Shown piece by piece: positions 1 through 8,353 of a stretch of 64,000 nt of DNA (positions within the stretch are counted from its first letter, which is position 1; each line of letters begins with the position of its first letter). The stretch covers positions 671,574-735,573 of the forward strand of contig CAWDTM010000003.1 in NCBI GenBank assembly GCA_963805305.1. The letters are read 5' to 3'. The DNA comes from CAVXEH01 sp963805305 (GTDB taxonomy: Bacteria; Chloroflexota; Limnocylindria; QHBO01). The notes below the pieces were generated by a model. The model had not been told where the DNA came from and did not search any database. It was given only the letters and a program-made list of their open reading frames with translations. The position numbers and the translations under genes were made by a program.

Positions 1-2139
1 CGCGTGCCGGCGCATGGCGGTCATGGGCATGGCGGTCACGACCACGACGAGCACGAGACGGCCCACGCCCCGACGACGGGCGGGGCCCCCGACGGGCACG
101 CCGTCGTCGACGAATCCCGCTTCCGCACCATCCCCTCGGAGGAGGAGCAGGCCCGCACCTCACCGCATGCCGGGCACGCGGACGATCTTGCCAACTCCGA
201 AGGCGCCGATGGCGTCATCCCGCCGGACCTCGCCGACGGGCGCGGACAGGCCGGACACGTCGCCCCGGGCGAGCCGCGCCCGGTCTATCGCTCGTGGTGG
301 CTGCCAACCGGGCTGGTGGGAATCGCCTGGGTCCTGGCCATGATCGTGTTCGTCAACGTGATCTTCGGCGGGAACACGTACCACGTGACGCTCTACGAGT
401 GGATCGGGTCGGGTGACTTCCGGATCGACATCGCCCTCTACGTCGACCAGCTGACCGCGATGCTCCTGCTGGTCGTGACCACGGTCGGCTTCCTCGTCCA
501 CGTCTACTCCATCGGCTACATGGACGGGGACCGGGGGATGTGGCGCTTCTTCGCCTACCTCAACCTGTTCATGTTCAGCATGCTGCTGCTCATCCTGGGC
601 GACAACTACCTGATGCTCTTCGTGGGCTGGGAGGCGGTGGGGCTGTGCAGCTACGCGCTCATCGGCTTCTGGTACAAGAAGCCCTCCGCCGCGGGTGCCG
701 CGAAGAAGGCGTTCATCGTCAACCGCATTGGCGACTTCGGGTTCGCGCTGGGCGTGATGATGCTGTGGACCACGCTCGGGACGCTGAGCTTCACCGGCGT
801 CTTCGACAAGATCGGGTCCCAGAGCGAGCTGACCGTCACCGTCATCGCGCTGCTCCTCTTTGCCGGCGCCATCGGCAAGAGCGCGCAGTTCCCGCTCCAC
901 GTCTGGCTGCCAGACGCCATGGAGGGCCCCACCCCGGTTTCCGCCCTGATCCACGCGGCGACCATGGTCAACGCGGGGGTCTACATGGTCGCCCGCTCGA
1001 ACCCCATCTTCGCCCACGCCCCGACCGCCATGTTCATGGTGGCCGGCGTCGGGATCTTCACCGCCATCTTCGCGGCGGCCATCGCCCTGACCCAGAACGA
1101 CATCAAGAAGGTGCTCGCCTACTCCACGGTGAGCCAGCTGGCGTACATGTTCACCGGCCTTGGCGTCGGCGCCTGGGCAGCCGCCATCTTCCACCTGGTC
1201 AGCCACGGGTTCTTCAAGGGCCTGCTCTTCATGGGCTCCGGATCGGTGATCCACGGATCGGGCGGCGAGCAGGACATGCGGTTCCTGGGCGGCCTGCGCT
1301 CGAAGATGCGCTGGACCTACCTGACCATGCTGATCGGCTCGCTGGCCCTGTCGGGCATTCCGCTCTTCGCCGGATTCTTCAGCAAGGACGAGATCCTGGG
1401 GGAGACGTTCAGCCGCGGCTACCTGATCTTCTACCTGGTGGGGATCATCACCGCCTTCCTGACGGCCTTCTACACGTTCCGCATGATCTACATGACCTTC
1501 TTCGGCTCCTGGCGCGGCCCGGCGGACGCCTGGCATCACGTCCACGAGAGCGCGGCGACCATGGTCGTGCCGCTCCAGATCCTCGCCATCCCCGCGGCGT
1601 TGGTGGGGCTGGCGCTGGGCATACCGCCCGAGTCGGGCCTGATCCACGGCTGGCTCTCCCCGGTCTTCGAGAAGTCCGAGGCGGCCGGCGTCCTGGCCGG
1701 CTCCCTTACCGCCGGCGGCCACGGGTTCGAGCTCTTCGGCATCAGCGGCCTGCTGCTCCTGGTGGGGGCCGGGGTTGGCGTGGCCGGTATCTGGCTTGCG
1801 CACCGCTGGTACGTGACGGATCCGGGCGCCCCGCGCCGCTTCGTGGCCGCCATCCCGCTGGGCCTTGGGCCCGGAATGTACGCCGCGAGCCTCAACAAGT
1901 ACTACGTGGATGACCTCTACCAGCTCGTCTTCGCCCGGGGCGGCGTCCTCCTGGGCGAGGCGTTGTGGTGGTTCGACGCGAAGGTCATCGATGGTGCCGT
2001 GAACGGCGCCGGGTGGCTTGCCACCCGGATCGGCGGAGCCCTGCGCAAGGGCCAGACGGGCCGGATCGAGAACTACGGGCTGGGGATGGCCGCCGGCCTG
2101 ATCCTGGTCCTCGTCTTCTACATCGTGGCGCTCCGATGA
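1..2139 (+). CDS. nuoL: NADH-quinone oxidoreductase subunit L (5' end outside window)
   Basis: Antiporter-like proton-channel subunit of complex I in the cytoplasmic membrane. The Proton_antipo core is intact, with motifs such as FVGWEAVGLCSY, LPDAMEGPTPVSALIHAATM and KKVLAYSTVSQLAYM, followed by the C-terminal lateral-helix region. The frame is open to the first base. The helix that normally opens NuoL is missing, so the true start lies upstream and any start inside the window (for example GTG at 4) is probably not real. Odd: about 95 residues rich in His, Gly, Asp and Pro precede the first visible helix (about 307-366), where family members have only a short loop. It is followed by nuoM after 70 nt and nuoN, the usual L-M-N order of a nuo operon. 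Confidence 0.96.
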   Translation, partial: RVPAHGGHGHGGHDHDEHETAHAPTTGGAPDGHAVVDESRFRTIPSEEEQARTSPHAGHADDLANSEGADGVIPPDLADGRGQAGHVAPGEPRPVYRSWWLPTGLVGIAWVLAMIVFVNVIFGGNTYHVTLYEWIGSGDFRIDIALYVDQLTAMLLLVVTTVGFLVHVYSIGYMDGDRGMWRFFAYLNLFMFSMLLLILGDNYLMLFVGWEAVGLCSYALIGFWYKKPSAAGAAKKAFIVNRIGDFGFALGVMMLWTTLGTLSFTGVFDKIGSQSELTVTVIALLLFAGAIGKSAQFPLHVWLPDAMEGPTPVSALIHAATMVNAGVYMVARSNPIFAHAPTAMFMVAGVGIFTAIFAAAIALTQNDIKKVLAYSTVSQLAYMFTGLGVGAWAAAIFHLVSHGFFKGLLFMGSGSVIHGSGGEQDMRFLGGLRSKMRWTYLTMLIGSLALSGIPLFAGFFSKDEILGETFSRGYLIFYLVGIITAFLTAFYTFRMIYMTFFGSWRGPADAWHHVHESAATMVVPLQILAIPAALVGLALGIPPESGLIHGWLSPVFEKSEAAGVLAGSLTAGGHGFELFGISGLLLLVGAGVGVAGIWLAHRWYVTDPGAPRRFVAAIPLGLGPGMYAASLNKYYVDDLYQLVFARGGVLLGEALWWFDAKVIDGAVNGAGWLATRIGGALRKGQTGRIENYGLGMAAGLILVLVFYIVALR

Positions 2140-2209
2140 TGACCGAGCCGAGCTCGAACACGCCCCCGGGGCGTCCACAGCGTCACGGCCTGCGGGAAGG
2201 GTTGGACGA

Positions 2210-3730
2210 ATGAACCTGCCGATCCTCTCCCTGGTCGTCTTCACGCCGCTCATCGGCGTCGCCGCCCTGATTGCGATCCCGGGCGACAACCACCGGGCCA
2301 TCCGCGGGGTCGCACTCCTGGCCGCCCTGGTCAGCCTGGGCTTCAGCCTGGCCCTGCTGGGCTATCGGACCGATGGCGCCGAGTTCCAGTTCCTCGAGGA
2401 CTACACCTGGATCCCGGCCTTCGGGATGCGCTACACGATGGGCGTCGACGGGATTTCGACGGTCCTCGTGCTCCTCACCACGGTTCTCTCGGTGGTGGCC
2501 ATCTTCTACTCGTTCGGCCCCATCCAGACCCGGGTGAAGGAGTACTACGCCTCCATGCTCCTGCTCATGGTGGGCATGCTGGGCGTCTTCGTGTCCCTGG
2601 ACCTCTTCCTGTTCTACGTCTTCTGGGAGATCAGCCTGATCCCGATGTACCTGGTGATCGGGATCTGGGGCGGTCCGCGGCGCATCTACGCGACGATGAA
2701 GTTCGTCGTCTACACGCTGGTCGGCTCGCTGCTGATGCTGGTGGCGATCCTGGCCATCGCCATCGCGCACGGCAACGACTCGGGCACCTTCACCTTCAGC
2801 TACCTGGCGCTGCGCGGTTTCGGCTACGCGTCCGGCCTGCAGGCCCTGGCCTTCATCGCCTTCTTCCTGGCCTTCGCCATCAAGGTGCCCATGTGGCCGC
2901 TCCACACCTGGCTCCCCGATGCCCACGTGGAGGCGCCCACCGCCGGCTCCATCATCCTGGCCGGCGTGCTCCTGAAGCTGGGCGGCTACGGCTTCCTGCG
3001 CTTCGCGGTGCCGCTCCTTCCGGACGCCGCCAAGACGTACGCGCCGGTCATCATCGGCCTTGCCATCGTCGCGATCCTGTACGGCGCCCTGGTCGCCATG
3101 GTCCAGCCCGACCTCAAGAAGCTGGTCGCCTACTCCAGCGTCAGCCACATGGGCTTCGTGATGCTGGGTGTCTTCGTCTTCAACATGCAGGGCCTGCAGG
3201 GCGCCGTCTTCCAGATGGTCAGCCACGGAATCGTGACGGGAGCGCTCTTCCTGCTGGTGGGCGTCATCTACGAGCGGACGCACGACCGGTCGATCGCGCA
3301 TATGGGCGGCCTGGCCGGCCGGCTGCCGCAGTACGCCGGGATCTTCGGCCTCTTCACCTTCGCCAGCGTGGGGCTCCCGGGCCTGTCGGGCTTCATCGGC
3401 GAGTTCCTGGTCATGCTGGGGGCGTTCCGGTTCAACGGCTACGTGGCGGCGGCCACCACCGTCGTCGTGATCCTCTCGGCGGTCTACATGCTCTGGATGT
3501 TCCAGCGCGTCTTCTTCACCGTGCCGTCCGACTGGATGCGCCGCTTCTGGCCCACGCTGACGGACATGAACCGCAACGAGTGGCTGGCGCTTGCGCCGCT
3601 CATCGTCCTCGTCGTGGGTCTCGGGGTCTTCCCGGGCCTGGTGCTGCACCTGACTGATGCTCCGGCCCAGCGAATCATCGACGCGGTCAACGGAGCAGGC
3701 GGCCTCACCGGCCTGACCCTGCCGTGGTGA
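2210..3730 (+). CDS. nuoM: NADH-quinone oxidoreductase subunit M
   Basis: 506 aa proton-pumping membrane subunit of complex I. The antiporter family core is clear: an early YTMGVDGIST segment, FWEISLIPMYLVIG with the conserved membrane Glu, IKVPMWPLHTWLPDAHVEAP with the conserved Lys and His, and KKLVAYSSVSHMGFVMLG. About 14 membrane helices span the length, which is normal for NuoM. A GGAAGGG-like ribosome site lies upstream of the ATG. It sits between nuoL and nuoN (11 nt gap to the latter), so the three are probably co-transcribed. Confidence 0.97.
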   Translation: MNLPILSLVVFTPLIGVAALIAIPGDNHRAIRGVALLAALVSLGFSLALLGYRTDGAEFQFLEDYTWIPAFGMRYTMGVDGISTVLVLLTTVLSVVAIFYSFGPIQTRVKEYYASMLLLMVGMLGVFVSLDLFLFYVFWEISLIPMYLVIGIWGGPRRIYATMKFVVYTLVGSLLMLVAILAIAIAHGNDSGTFTFSYLALRGFGYASGLQALAFIAFFLAFAIKVPMWPLHTWLPDAHVEAPTAGSIILAGVLLKLGGYGFLRFAVPLLPDAAKTYAPVIIGLAIVAILYGALVAMVQPDLKKLVAYSSVSHMGFVMLGVFVFNMQGLQGAVFQMVSHGIVTGALFLLVGVIYERTHDRSIAHMGGLAGRLPQYAGIFGLFTFASVGLPGLSGFIGEFLVMLGAFRFNGYVAAATTVVVILSAVYMLWMFQRVFFTVPSDWMRRFWPTLTDMNRNEWLALAPLIVLVVGLGVFPGLVLHLTDAPAQRIIDAVNGAGGLTGLTLPW

Positions 3731-3741
3731 GGCGCTAGGAA

Positions 3742-5205
3742 ATGGACTACTTCAACGAGCTCTTCCCGCTCCTGCCGGAGCTGATCCTGGCGGCAACCGC
3801 GCTCGTGATCATCACCGCAGACCTGTTCCTGCGCCGCGACCACAAGTGGATCCTCACCCCGCTGACGATCGTCGGGCTCGTGCTCACCGGCGTGAGCCTG
3901 CCCATCGTCTGGGACACCCCGGGCAACCTGGTCTTCTCCGGCTTCTACCGGGTCGACAACCTGTCGCTCTTCATCAAGGGCGTGGCCGTGGGAATCGGGG
4001 TCCTGTCCGCGCTGTTCGGTCCGTCCTACCTGCGGGTTCGCCGCCTGCCGCTGGGCGAGTTCAACGCCATCCTGGTCTTCGCCCTGATGGGTCTCTTCGC
4101 CCTGGCCAGCGCCAGCGATCTGATCACCCTCTTCGTGGGCCTGGAGCTGATGGTCATGCCGGGCTACGTCCTGACCGGGTTCCACAAGACGGATCGCTAC
4201 AGCAACGAGGGCGGGCTCAAGTACTTCCTCCTCGGCAGCTTCGCGAGCGCGATCCTGCTCTTCGGCATCAGCTGGACCTTCGGGCTCACCGGGACGACGC
4301 ACCTGAGCGGGATCGCGACCGCGCTCGCCACCCGCGGCACGTCGCCCGGGCTGCTGGTCGCCATTGGCTTCCTCACGGTGGGCGCCACCTTCAAGGCCGC
4401 CGCGGTGCCGTTCCATTACTGGACCCCCGACGCCTACCAGGGCGCCCCCACCCCCATCACCGGATTCCTCTCCGTCGGCCCCAAGCTGGGGGCGTTCGCG
4501 CTCCTGATCCGGATCTTCGTGGATGGTCTCGGCACCATTCGTGCGGACTGGCTTGCGATCATGGCCGTCATTGCCGTGCTGACCATGACCGGCGGGAACA
4601 TCGTCGCGCTGACCCAGTCCAACGTGAAGCGCATGCTCGCCTACTCGAGCATCGCCCACACCGGGTACATCCTGGCCGGGTTGGTGGCCTTCGCGGCTGG
4701 CACCGGCGCGGTGGCCACCCAGGGGATCGAGTCCGTCCTCTTCTACCTCCTGGGCTACAGCGTCATGAACATCGCGGCCTTTGCCGTGGTGGGAATGCTC
4801 CAGCGCGACACGCACCGCTATGGCGGCATCTCGAGCTTCGCCGGCCTGGCGCGCCGCGCACCCTGGCTGGCGGCGGCCATGGCGATCCTCATGCTGTCGC
4901 TCACCGGCATCCCGCCGACGGTCGGCTTTTTCGCCAAGCTCTACGTGCTCATCGCCACCGTCGACGCCGGGCTGGCGTGGCTGGCGGTGGCCATCGTCCT
5001 CAACGCGGCGCTGGGTGCCTTCTACTACCTTCGGATCGTCGTGACCATGTACATGCGCGAGCCGGAGGACGACCCCGCGCCCATCGACAACGCGCTGACG
5101 GGCAACCTGGGGCTCGCCCTGTCGGTGACCGGCGTCCTGGTCCTGGGCCTCTTCCCCGACACGATCCTGAGCCTGCTGCAGCGGACGCTGGGAACGATCT
5201 TCTAG
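3742..5205 (+). CDS. nuoN: NADH-quinone oxidoreductase subunit N
   Basis: 487 aa third antiporter-like subunit of complex I. Diagnostic segments are LFVGLELMVMPGYVL (conserved membrane Glu), TFKAAAVPFHYWTPDAYQGA with the channel Lys and His, and VKRMLAYSSIAHTGYILAG. Length and roughly 14 hydrophobic helices match the family. It is the last nuo gene here; four nucleotides after its stop an unrelated trehalose-synthesis gene begins, so the downstream gene may read through from the nuo operon. Expected to work with NuoL and NuoM in proton translocation coupled to NADH or ferredoxin oxidation. Confidence 0.97.
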   Translation: MDYFNELFPLLPELILAATALVIITADLFLRRDHKWILTPLTIVGLVLTGVSLPIVWDTPGNLVFSGFYRVDNLSLFIKGVAVGIGVLSALFGPSYLRVRRLPLGEFNAILVFALMGLFALASASDLITLFVGLELMVMPGYVLTGFHKTDRYSNEGGLKYFLLGSFASAILLFGISWTFGLTGTTHLSGIATALATRGTSPGLLVAIGFLTVGATFKAAAVPFHYWTPDAYQGAPTPITGFLSVGPKLGAFALLIRIFVDGLGTIRADWLAIMAVIAVLTMTGGNIVALTQSNVKRMLAYSSIAHTGYILAGLVAFAAGTGAVATQGIESVLFYLLGYSVMNIAAFAVVGMLQRDTHRYGGISSFAGLARRAPWLAAAMAILMLSLTGIPPTVGFFAKLYVLIATVDAGLAWLAVAIVLNAALGAFYYLRIVVTMYMREPEDDPAPIDNALTGNLGLALSVTGVLVLGLFPDTILSLLQRTLGTIF

Positions 5206-5209
5206 GGTC

Positions 5210-6814
5210 ATGGCCCAAAGGCCGCACGGCGCCCAGCGAGACGCCGGAGCCGGAACCCCATCACCATCCTCTCAGCTGGAGGCTGCCGCTCGGCGCCTCC
5301 TGGATGGGCGCCGGCTCATCCTCGCCGCGAACCGGGGACCCATCAACTTCAGCGCCGCGGCGGACGGCTCGCTCCGGCCGCGGCGCGGCTCGGGCGGGGT
5401 CGTGACCGCCCTCTCCCAGGTCGGTGGGCAGGTGCCGCTGACCTGGGTCGCGGCCGCCATGGGCGAGGCAGACCGGCGCGCCGCGAAGGACCAGGCGCTG
5501 CTCGACGCGGCAGCTCCCGGCGACGACCTGCGGCTGCGGTTCGCGACCGTATCGCGCGCGACGTTCGAGGCCGCCTACAACGTCATCGCCAATCCGCTGC
5601 TGTGGTTCCTCCAGCACGAGATGTGGAACCTCCCGGAGCGGCCCATGGTCGGGACCGCGACGATGCGCGCCTGGCACGAGGGCTACGTGCCCCTGAACGA
5701 GGCCTTCGCGCGCGCGGTCCTCGACGAGGTCCCCGGCAGCGACCCCCGGCCGCGGATCATGCTCCACGACTACCACCTCTACCTGGCGGCGGAGCCGATC
5801 CGGGCCGCGCGACCCGACGCCGTGCTCAGCCACTTCACGCACATTCCGTGGCCGCCGTCGTCCATCTGGCAGGTCATGCCACCGGTGATCCGCGAGGCGA
5901 TCTGCCGGGGGCTGCTCGCCAACGACGTCGTTGGCTTCCACACCGCGCGCTACGCGCACAACTTCCTGCGCAGTGTCGAGAGCTTCATCCCCGAGGCGAC
6001 GGTGGACTATCGCCGGCAGACGGTGATCCGCGACGGGCGGATGACCTACGTGCGCGCCTATCCGATCAGCATCGACGTGGCGGCCACCCGGCGAGCCGCG
6101 ACCTCCCGGGCGGCGCGTCGGCGCGCGGAGGACCTGCTTGCCCAGGCGGCAGAGCAGGTCATCGTCCGCGTTGATCGGATGGAGCCGTCGAAGAACATCC
6201 TCCGCGGCTTCGCGGCCTTCGAAACGCTGATGGACCGGGAGCCGTCACTGCGCGGACGGGTCACCTTCCTTGCCTTCCTGGTCCCGTCCCGGACCAGCAT
6301 CCGCGAGTACCGCGACTACGGACGCCAGGTGACCGATGCGGCGGACCGGCTCAACGCCCGCTTCTCGCGGGCCGGTCGCCCCGTGGTGCGCATCTTCTAC
6401 GAGAACAACTACGCGCAGGCCCTGGCCGGCCTCTCGATCGCGGACCTCGTGCTCGTCAACCCGCTCATCGACGGCATGAACCTGGTGGCCAAGGAGGCGG
6501 TCGTGGTGAGCGAGCGGGATGCCGTCCTGGTTCTGTCGGAGACCGCCGGCGCCTACGACCAGATGGCCGATGGCGTCCTGGCGGTGGCCCCCGCCGACCT
6601 GGTGGGGACCGCCGATGCACTGGCCCGGGGGCTCGCCATGCCCCGGAAGGAGCGGCGGGAGCGGCTGGAGCGGCTGCGGACGGGCGTCGAACGGGAGGAC
6701 GTGCGATGGTGGCTCCGGCGCCAGTTCGAGGACCTCGGACGCATCGCCGCCGGCACCGGCCCGCGGGCGCGCCCGCCGGGCGCGGGGTCGCGCGCCGTCA
6801 GGCCAAAGCGCTGA
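5210..6814 (+). CDS. otsA: Trehalose-6-phosphate synthase (GT20 family)
   Basis: 534 aa cytosolic retaining glycosyltransferase expected to join UDP- or GDP-glucose to glucose-6-phosphate. Visible family features: N-terminal AANRGPINF and GSGGVVTALS donor/acceptor loop, HDYHLYL, HFTHIPWPPS, LLANDVVGFHTARYAHNF, and the C-terminal NPLIDGMNLVAKEAVV nucleotide-sugar segment. The phosphate/nucleotide loop reads DRMEPSKN rather than the DRLDYSKG of classical OtsA; this resembles a DPSKN-type branch known from high-GC bacteria, so glucosylglycerol-phosphate synthesis remains possible. The matching phosphatase lies immediately downstream on the opposite strand, with 17 nt of 3' overlap. A short Ala/Arg/Pro-rich tail follows the catalytic domain. 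Confidence 0.9.
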   Translation: MAQRPHGAQRDAGAGTPSPSSQLEAAARRLLDGRRLILAANRGPINFSAAADGSLRPRRGSGGVVTALSQVGGQVPLTWVAAAMGEADRRAAKDQALLDAAAPGDDLRLRFATVSRATFEAAYNVIANPLLWFLQHEMWNLPERPMVGTATMRAWHEGYVPLNEAFARAVLDEVPGSDPRPRIMLHDYHLYLAAEPIRAARPDAVLSHFTHIPWPPSSIWQVMPPVIREAICRGLLANDVVGFHTARYAHNFLRSVESFIPEATVDYRRQTVIRDGRMTYVRAYPISIDVAATRRAATSRAARRRAEDLLAQAAEQVIVRVDRMEPSKNILRGFAAFETLMDREPSLRGRVTFLAFLVPSRTSIREYRDYGRQVTDAADRLNARFSRAGRPVVRIFYENNYAQALAGLSIADLVLVNPLIDGMNLVAKEAVVVSERDAVLVLSETAGAYDQMADGVLAVAPADLVGTADALARGLAMPRKERRERLERLRTGVEREDVRWWLRRQFEDLGRIAAGTGPRARPPGAGSRAVRPKR

Positions 6815-7622
6815 GCGACCGCGCCAGCGAGGCAAGGAGGACGGCCATCTCCTGCGGGGAAGGCAGGACCACGTCTGCTGCCTCGGCGACGTCGGCCGGC
6901 ACCTCGTGACCGCCGCCGACCCCGATCACGGCCACGCGCAGCTCCCCGTTCCGTCGCATCGTCCGTGCCGCGTGGAACATATCCAGGTCCGTCACGTCGT
7001 CGCCGGCCACGAGCAGCCCGCGGAGCCCATGCCGGGCGACCACCGCCCGCACGGCGCTCCCCTTGTCGCCCAGGCCAACGGGCCGCAGCTCGAGTGCCAT
7101 CCGGCCCCGCCGCAGCTCGAGCCCGCCACCGACCACGGGTGCGAGGGCGGCGGTGATCGCCCGATCGGCGGCGGCAGGGTCGAAGGCACCCCGGAAGTGG
7201 ATCGTCGCCGAGATCCCCTTGTCCTCGACCCGGACGCCCGTCCCCAATCCATCGCCGAGGGTCTCGAGCGCCGCGCGCACCGCGCGCCTGGCCGCCACGA
7301 GCGCCGGGGTCAGGTCCGGCGCGGCGGCACCCGGCGCCAGCCACTCCAGCCCGTGGTTGCCGATCACGAGCAGGCGCTGCCCGACGGGGCCCAGGATTCC
7401 GCGCGCGTCCGCCGCCGCCCGTCCGGTGACGACACCCACCACCGCGAGGCGATCGACAAGGAGCCCCAGCGCCTCGAGCGCGGCGGCGACAGGGTGCACC
7501 GCGTGCGGCATGGCCGCGATGGGCGCCAGGGTCCCGTCGAGGTCGGTGAGGATCCCTGCCGGGCCGCCGGCGAGCGCCTCCACGGCACGCTCCAGGGCTC
7601 GCTCAGGATCAGTCTCGGTCAT
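6798..7622 (-). CDS. otsB: Trehalose-6-phosphate phosphatase (HAD superfamily)
   Basis: 274 aa HAD phosphatase that would dephosphorylate trehalose-6-phosphate to trehalose. The nucleophile motif DLDGTLAPI is near residues 28-36, with the second Asp as general acid. VTGRAAADARG and VIGNHGLEW follow, and LLVAGDDVTDLDMF near the C-terminus supplies the Mg-binding acidic motif IV. The OtsB cap region is present. It is convergent with otsA, overlapping its 3' end, so the two enzymes of one pathway are placed tail to tail rather than in an operon. Its start lies only 20 bp from the divergent sortase-like gene, so promoters for both must sit inside or beside coding DNA. Confidence 0.9.
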   Translation of the reverse strand: MTETDPERALERAVEALAGGPAGILTDLDGTLAPIAAMPHAVHPVAAALEALGLLVDRLAVVGVVTGRAAADARGILGPVGQRLLVIGNHGLEWLAPGAAAPDLTPALVAARRAVRAALETLGDGLGTGVRVEDKGISATIHFRGAFDPAAADRAITAALAPVVGGGLELRRGRMALELRPVGLGDKGSAVRAVVARHGLRGLLVAGDDVTDLDMFHAARTMRRNGELRVAVIGVGGGHEVPADVAEAADVVLPSPQEMAVLLASLARSLSALA

Positions 7623-7642
7623 CGGTTGCTAGACTCCCGTCC

Positions 7643-8353
7643 GTGCGTCGCCTCCTGACACCCGGTTTCGTGGTTCCACTGCTGCTCGCCGTCGTGGGAG
7701 CGGTCCTGATTATCGCGGGCCAGCTGAACCTCGACCAGGGAACGGCCGGATCGAGCCTGCCTCCCATCGGCGAACCCACCCGCAGCCCATCGCCCGCGCC
7801 GACCGCGGTGCCATCGCTGCTGAGCCTGGAGGCGACGCCATCGGTCTCGCCCACGGCAAGCGCCACGCCGGACCCGCGCTGGGTGGCGACCCAGCTCCAG
7901 ATCGCCTCCATCGGCATCAACATCAAGGTGCACGAGGCAACGACGGCCGCGCAGTGCGGCTTCCCCCCGGAGTACGACGCCTGGATCCTGTGCGGCGGGC
8001 AGGAGCCGGGACGCGGCGGAAACGCCTACATCTTCGCCCACGCCCGTCGCGGCATGTTCCTTCCGCTCTGGAACGTCCAGCTGGGCGCGGAGATCAAGGT
8101 CCTGATGTCCGACGGGCAGGTGCTGGTCTACCGGGTGACGGAGGTCCATCCCAACGTGAGCTGCCCGGACACCCGCGAGCCGAAGATGCCCGCCAACCTC
8201 GAGCCGCTGGCGCTCAAGGACGCGGCCCCCGGCTGCAGCCAGGGGGTCTTCTGGACGAGCCCCGCGGACCACGAACGGCTCACCCTGCAGACCAGCCAGG
8301 GCTTCAACCGCAACTGGGGCGAGTTCATCGTGGTGGCGGATCCGGTCGCCTGA
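7643..8353 (+). CDS. Sortase-fold membrane protein lacking the catalytic cysteine
   Basis: 236 aa, GTG start. One N-terminal membrane helix (LLAVVGAVLIIAGQL), a Pro/Ser/Thr linker to about residue 75, then a sortase-like beta barrel: LQIASIGINIKV, GNAYIFAHARRGMF with the expected His (about residue 133), LGAEIKVLMSDG, YRVTEVHPNV and a final strand EFIVVADPV. Sortases end strand 7 with TLxTC; here the codons read T-L-Q-T-S (Ser218), so the nucleophile is Ser. Four other Cys residues occur elsewhere and might form disulfides. Family knowledge says Cys is essential for transpeptidation, so this is either inactive, a structural relative, or an unusual serine variant. No cell-wall sorting substrate is visible nearby. 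Confidence 0.72.
   Translation: MRRLLTPGFVVPLLLAVVGAVLIIAGQLNLDQGTAGSSLPPIGEPTRSPSPAPTAVPSLLSLEATPSVSPTASATPDPRWVATQLQIASIGINIKVHEATTAAQCGFPPEYDAWILCGGQEPGRGGNAYIFAHARRGMFLPLWNVQLGAEIKVLMSDGQVLVYRVTEVHPNVSCPDTREPKMPANLEPLALKDAAPGCSQGVFWTSPADHERLTLQTSQGFNRNWGEFIVVADPVA

Noticed and set aside
160..2301. Long antisense open frames opposite nuoL and similar frames opposite nuoM, nuoN and the ccm genes
   Set aside because: Composition is Arg/Gly/His/Asp-rich without domains; they are shadows caused by very high GC in the third codon position of the real genes.
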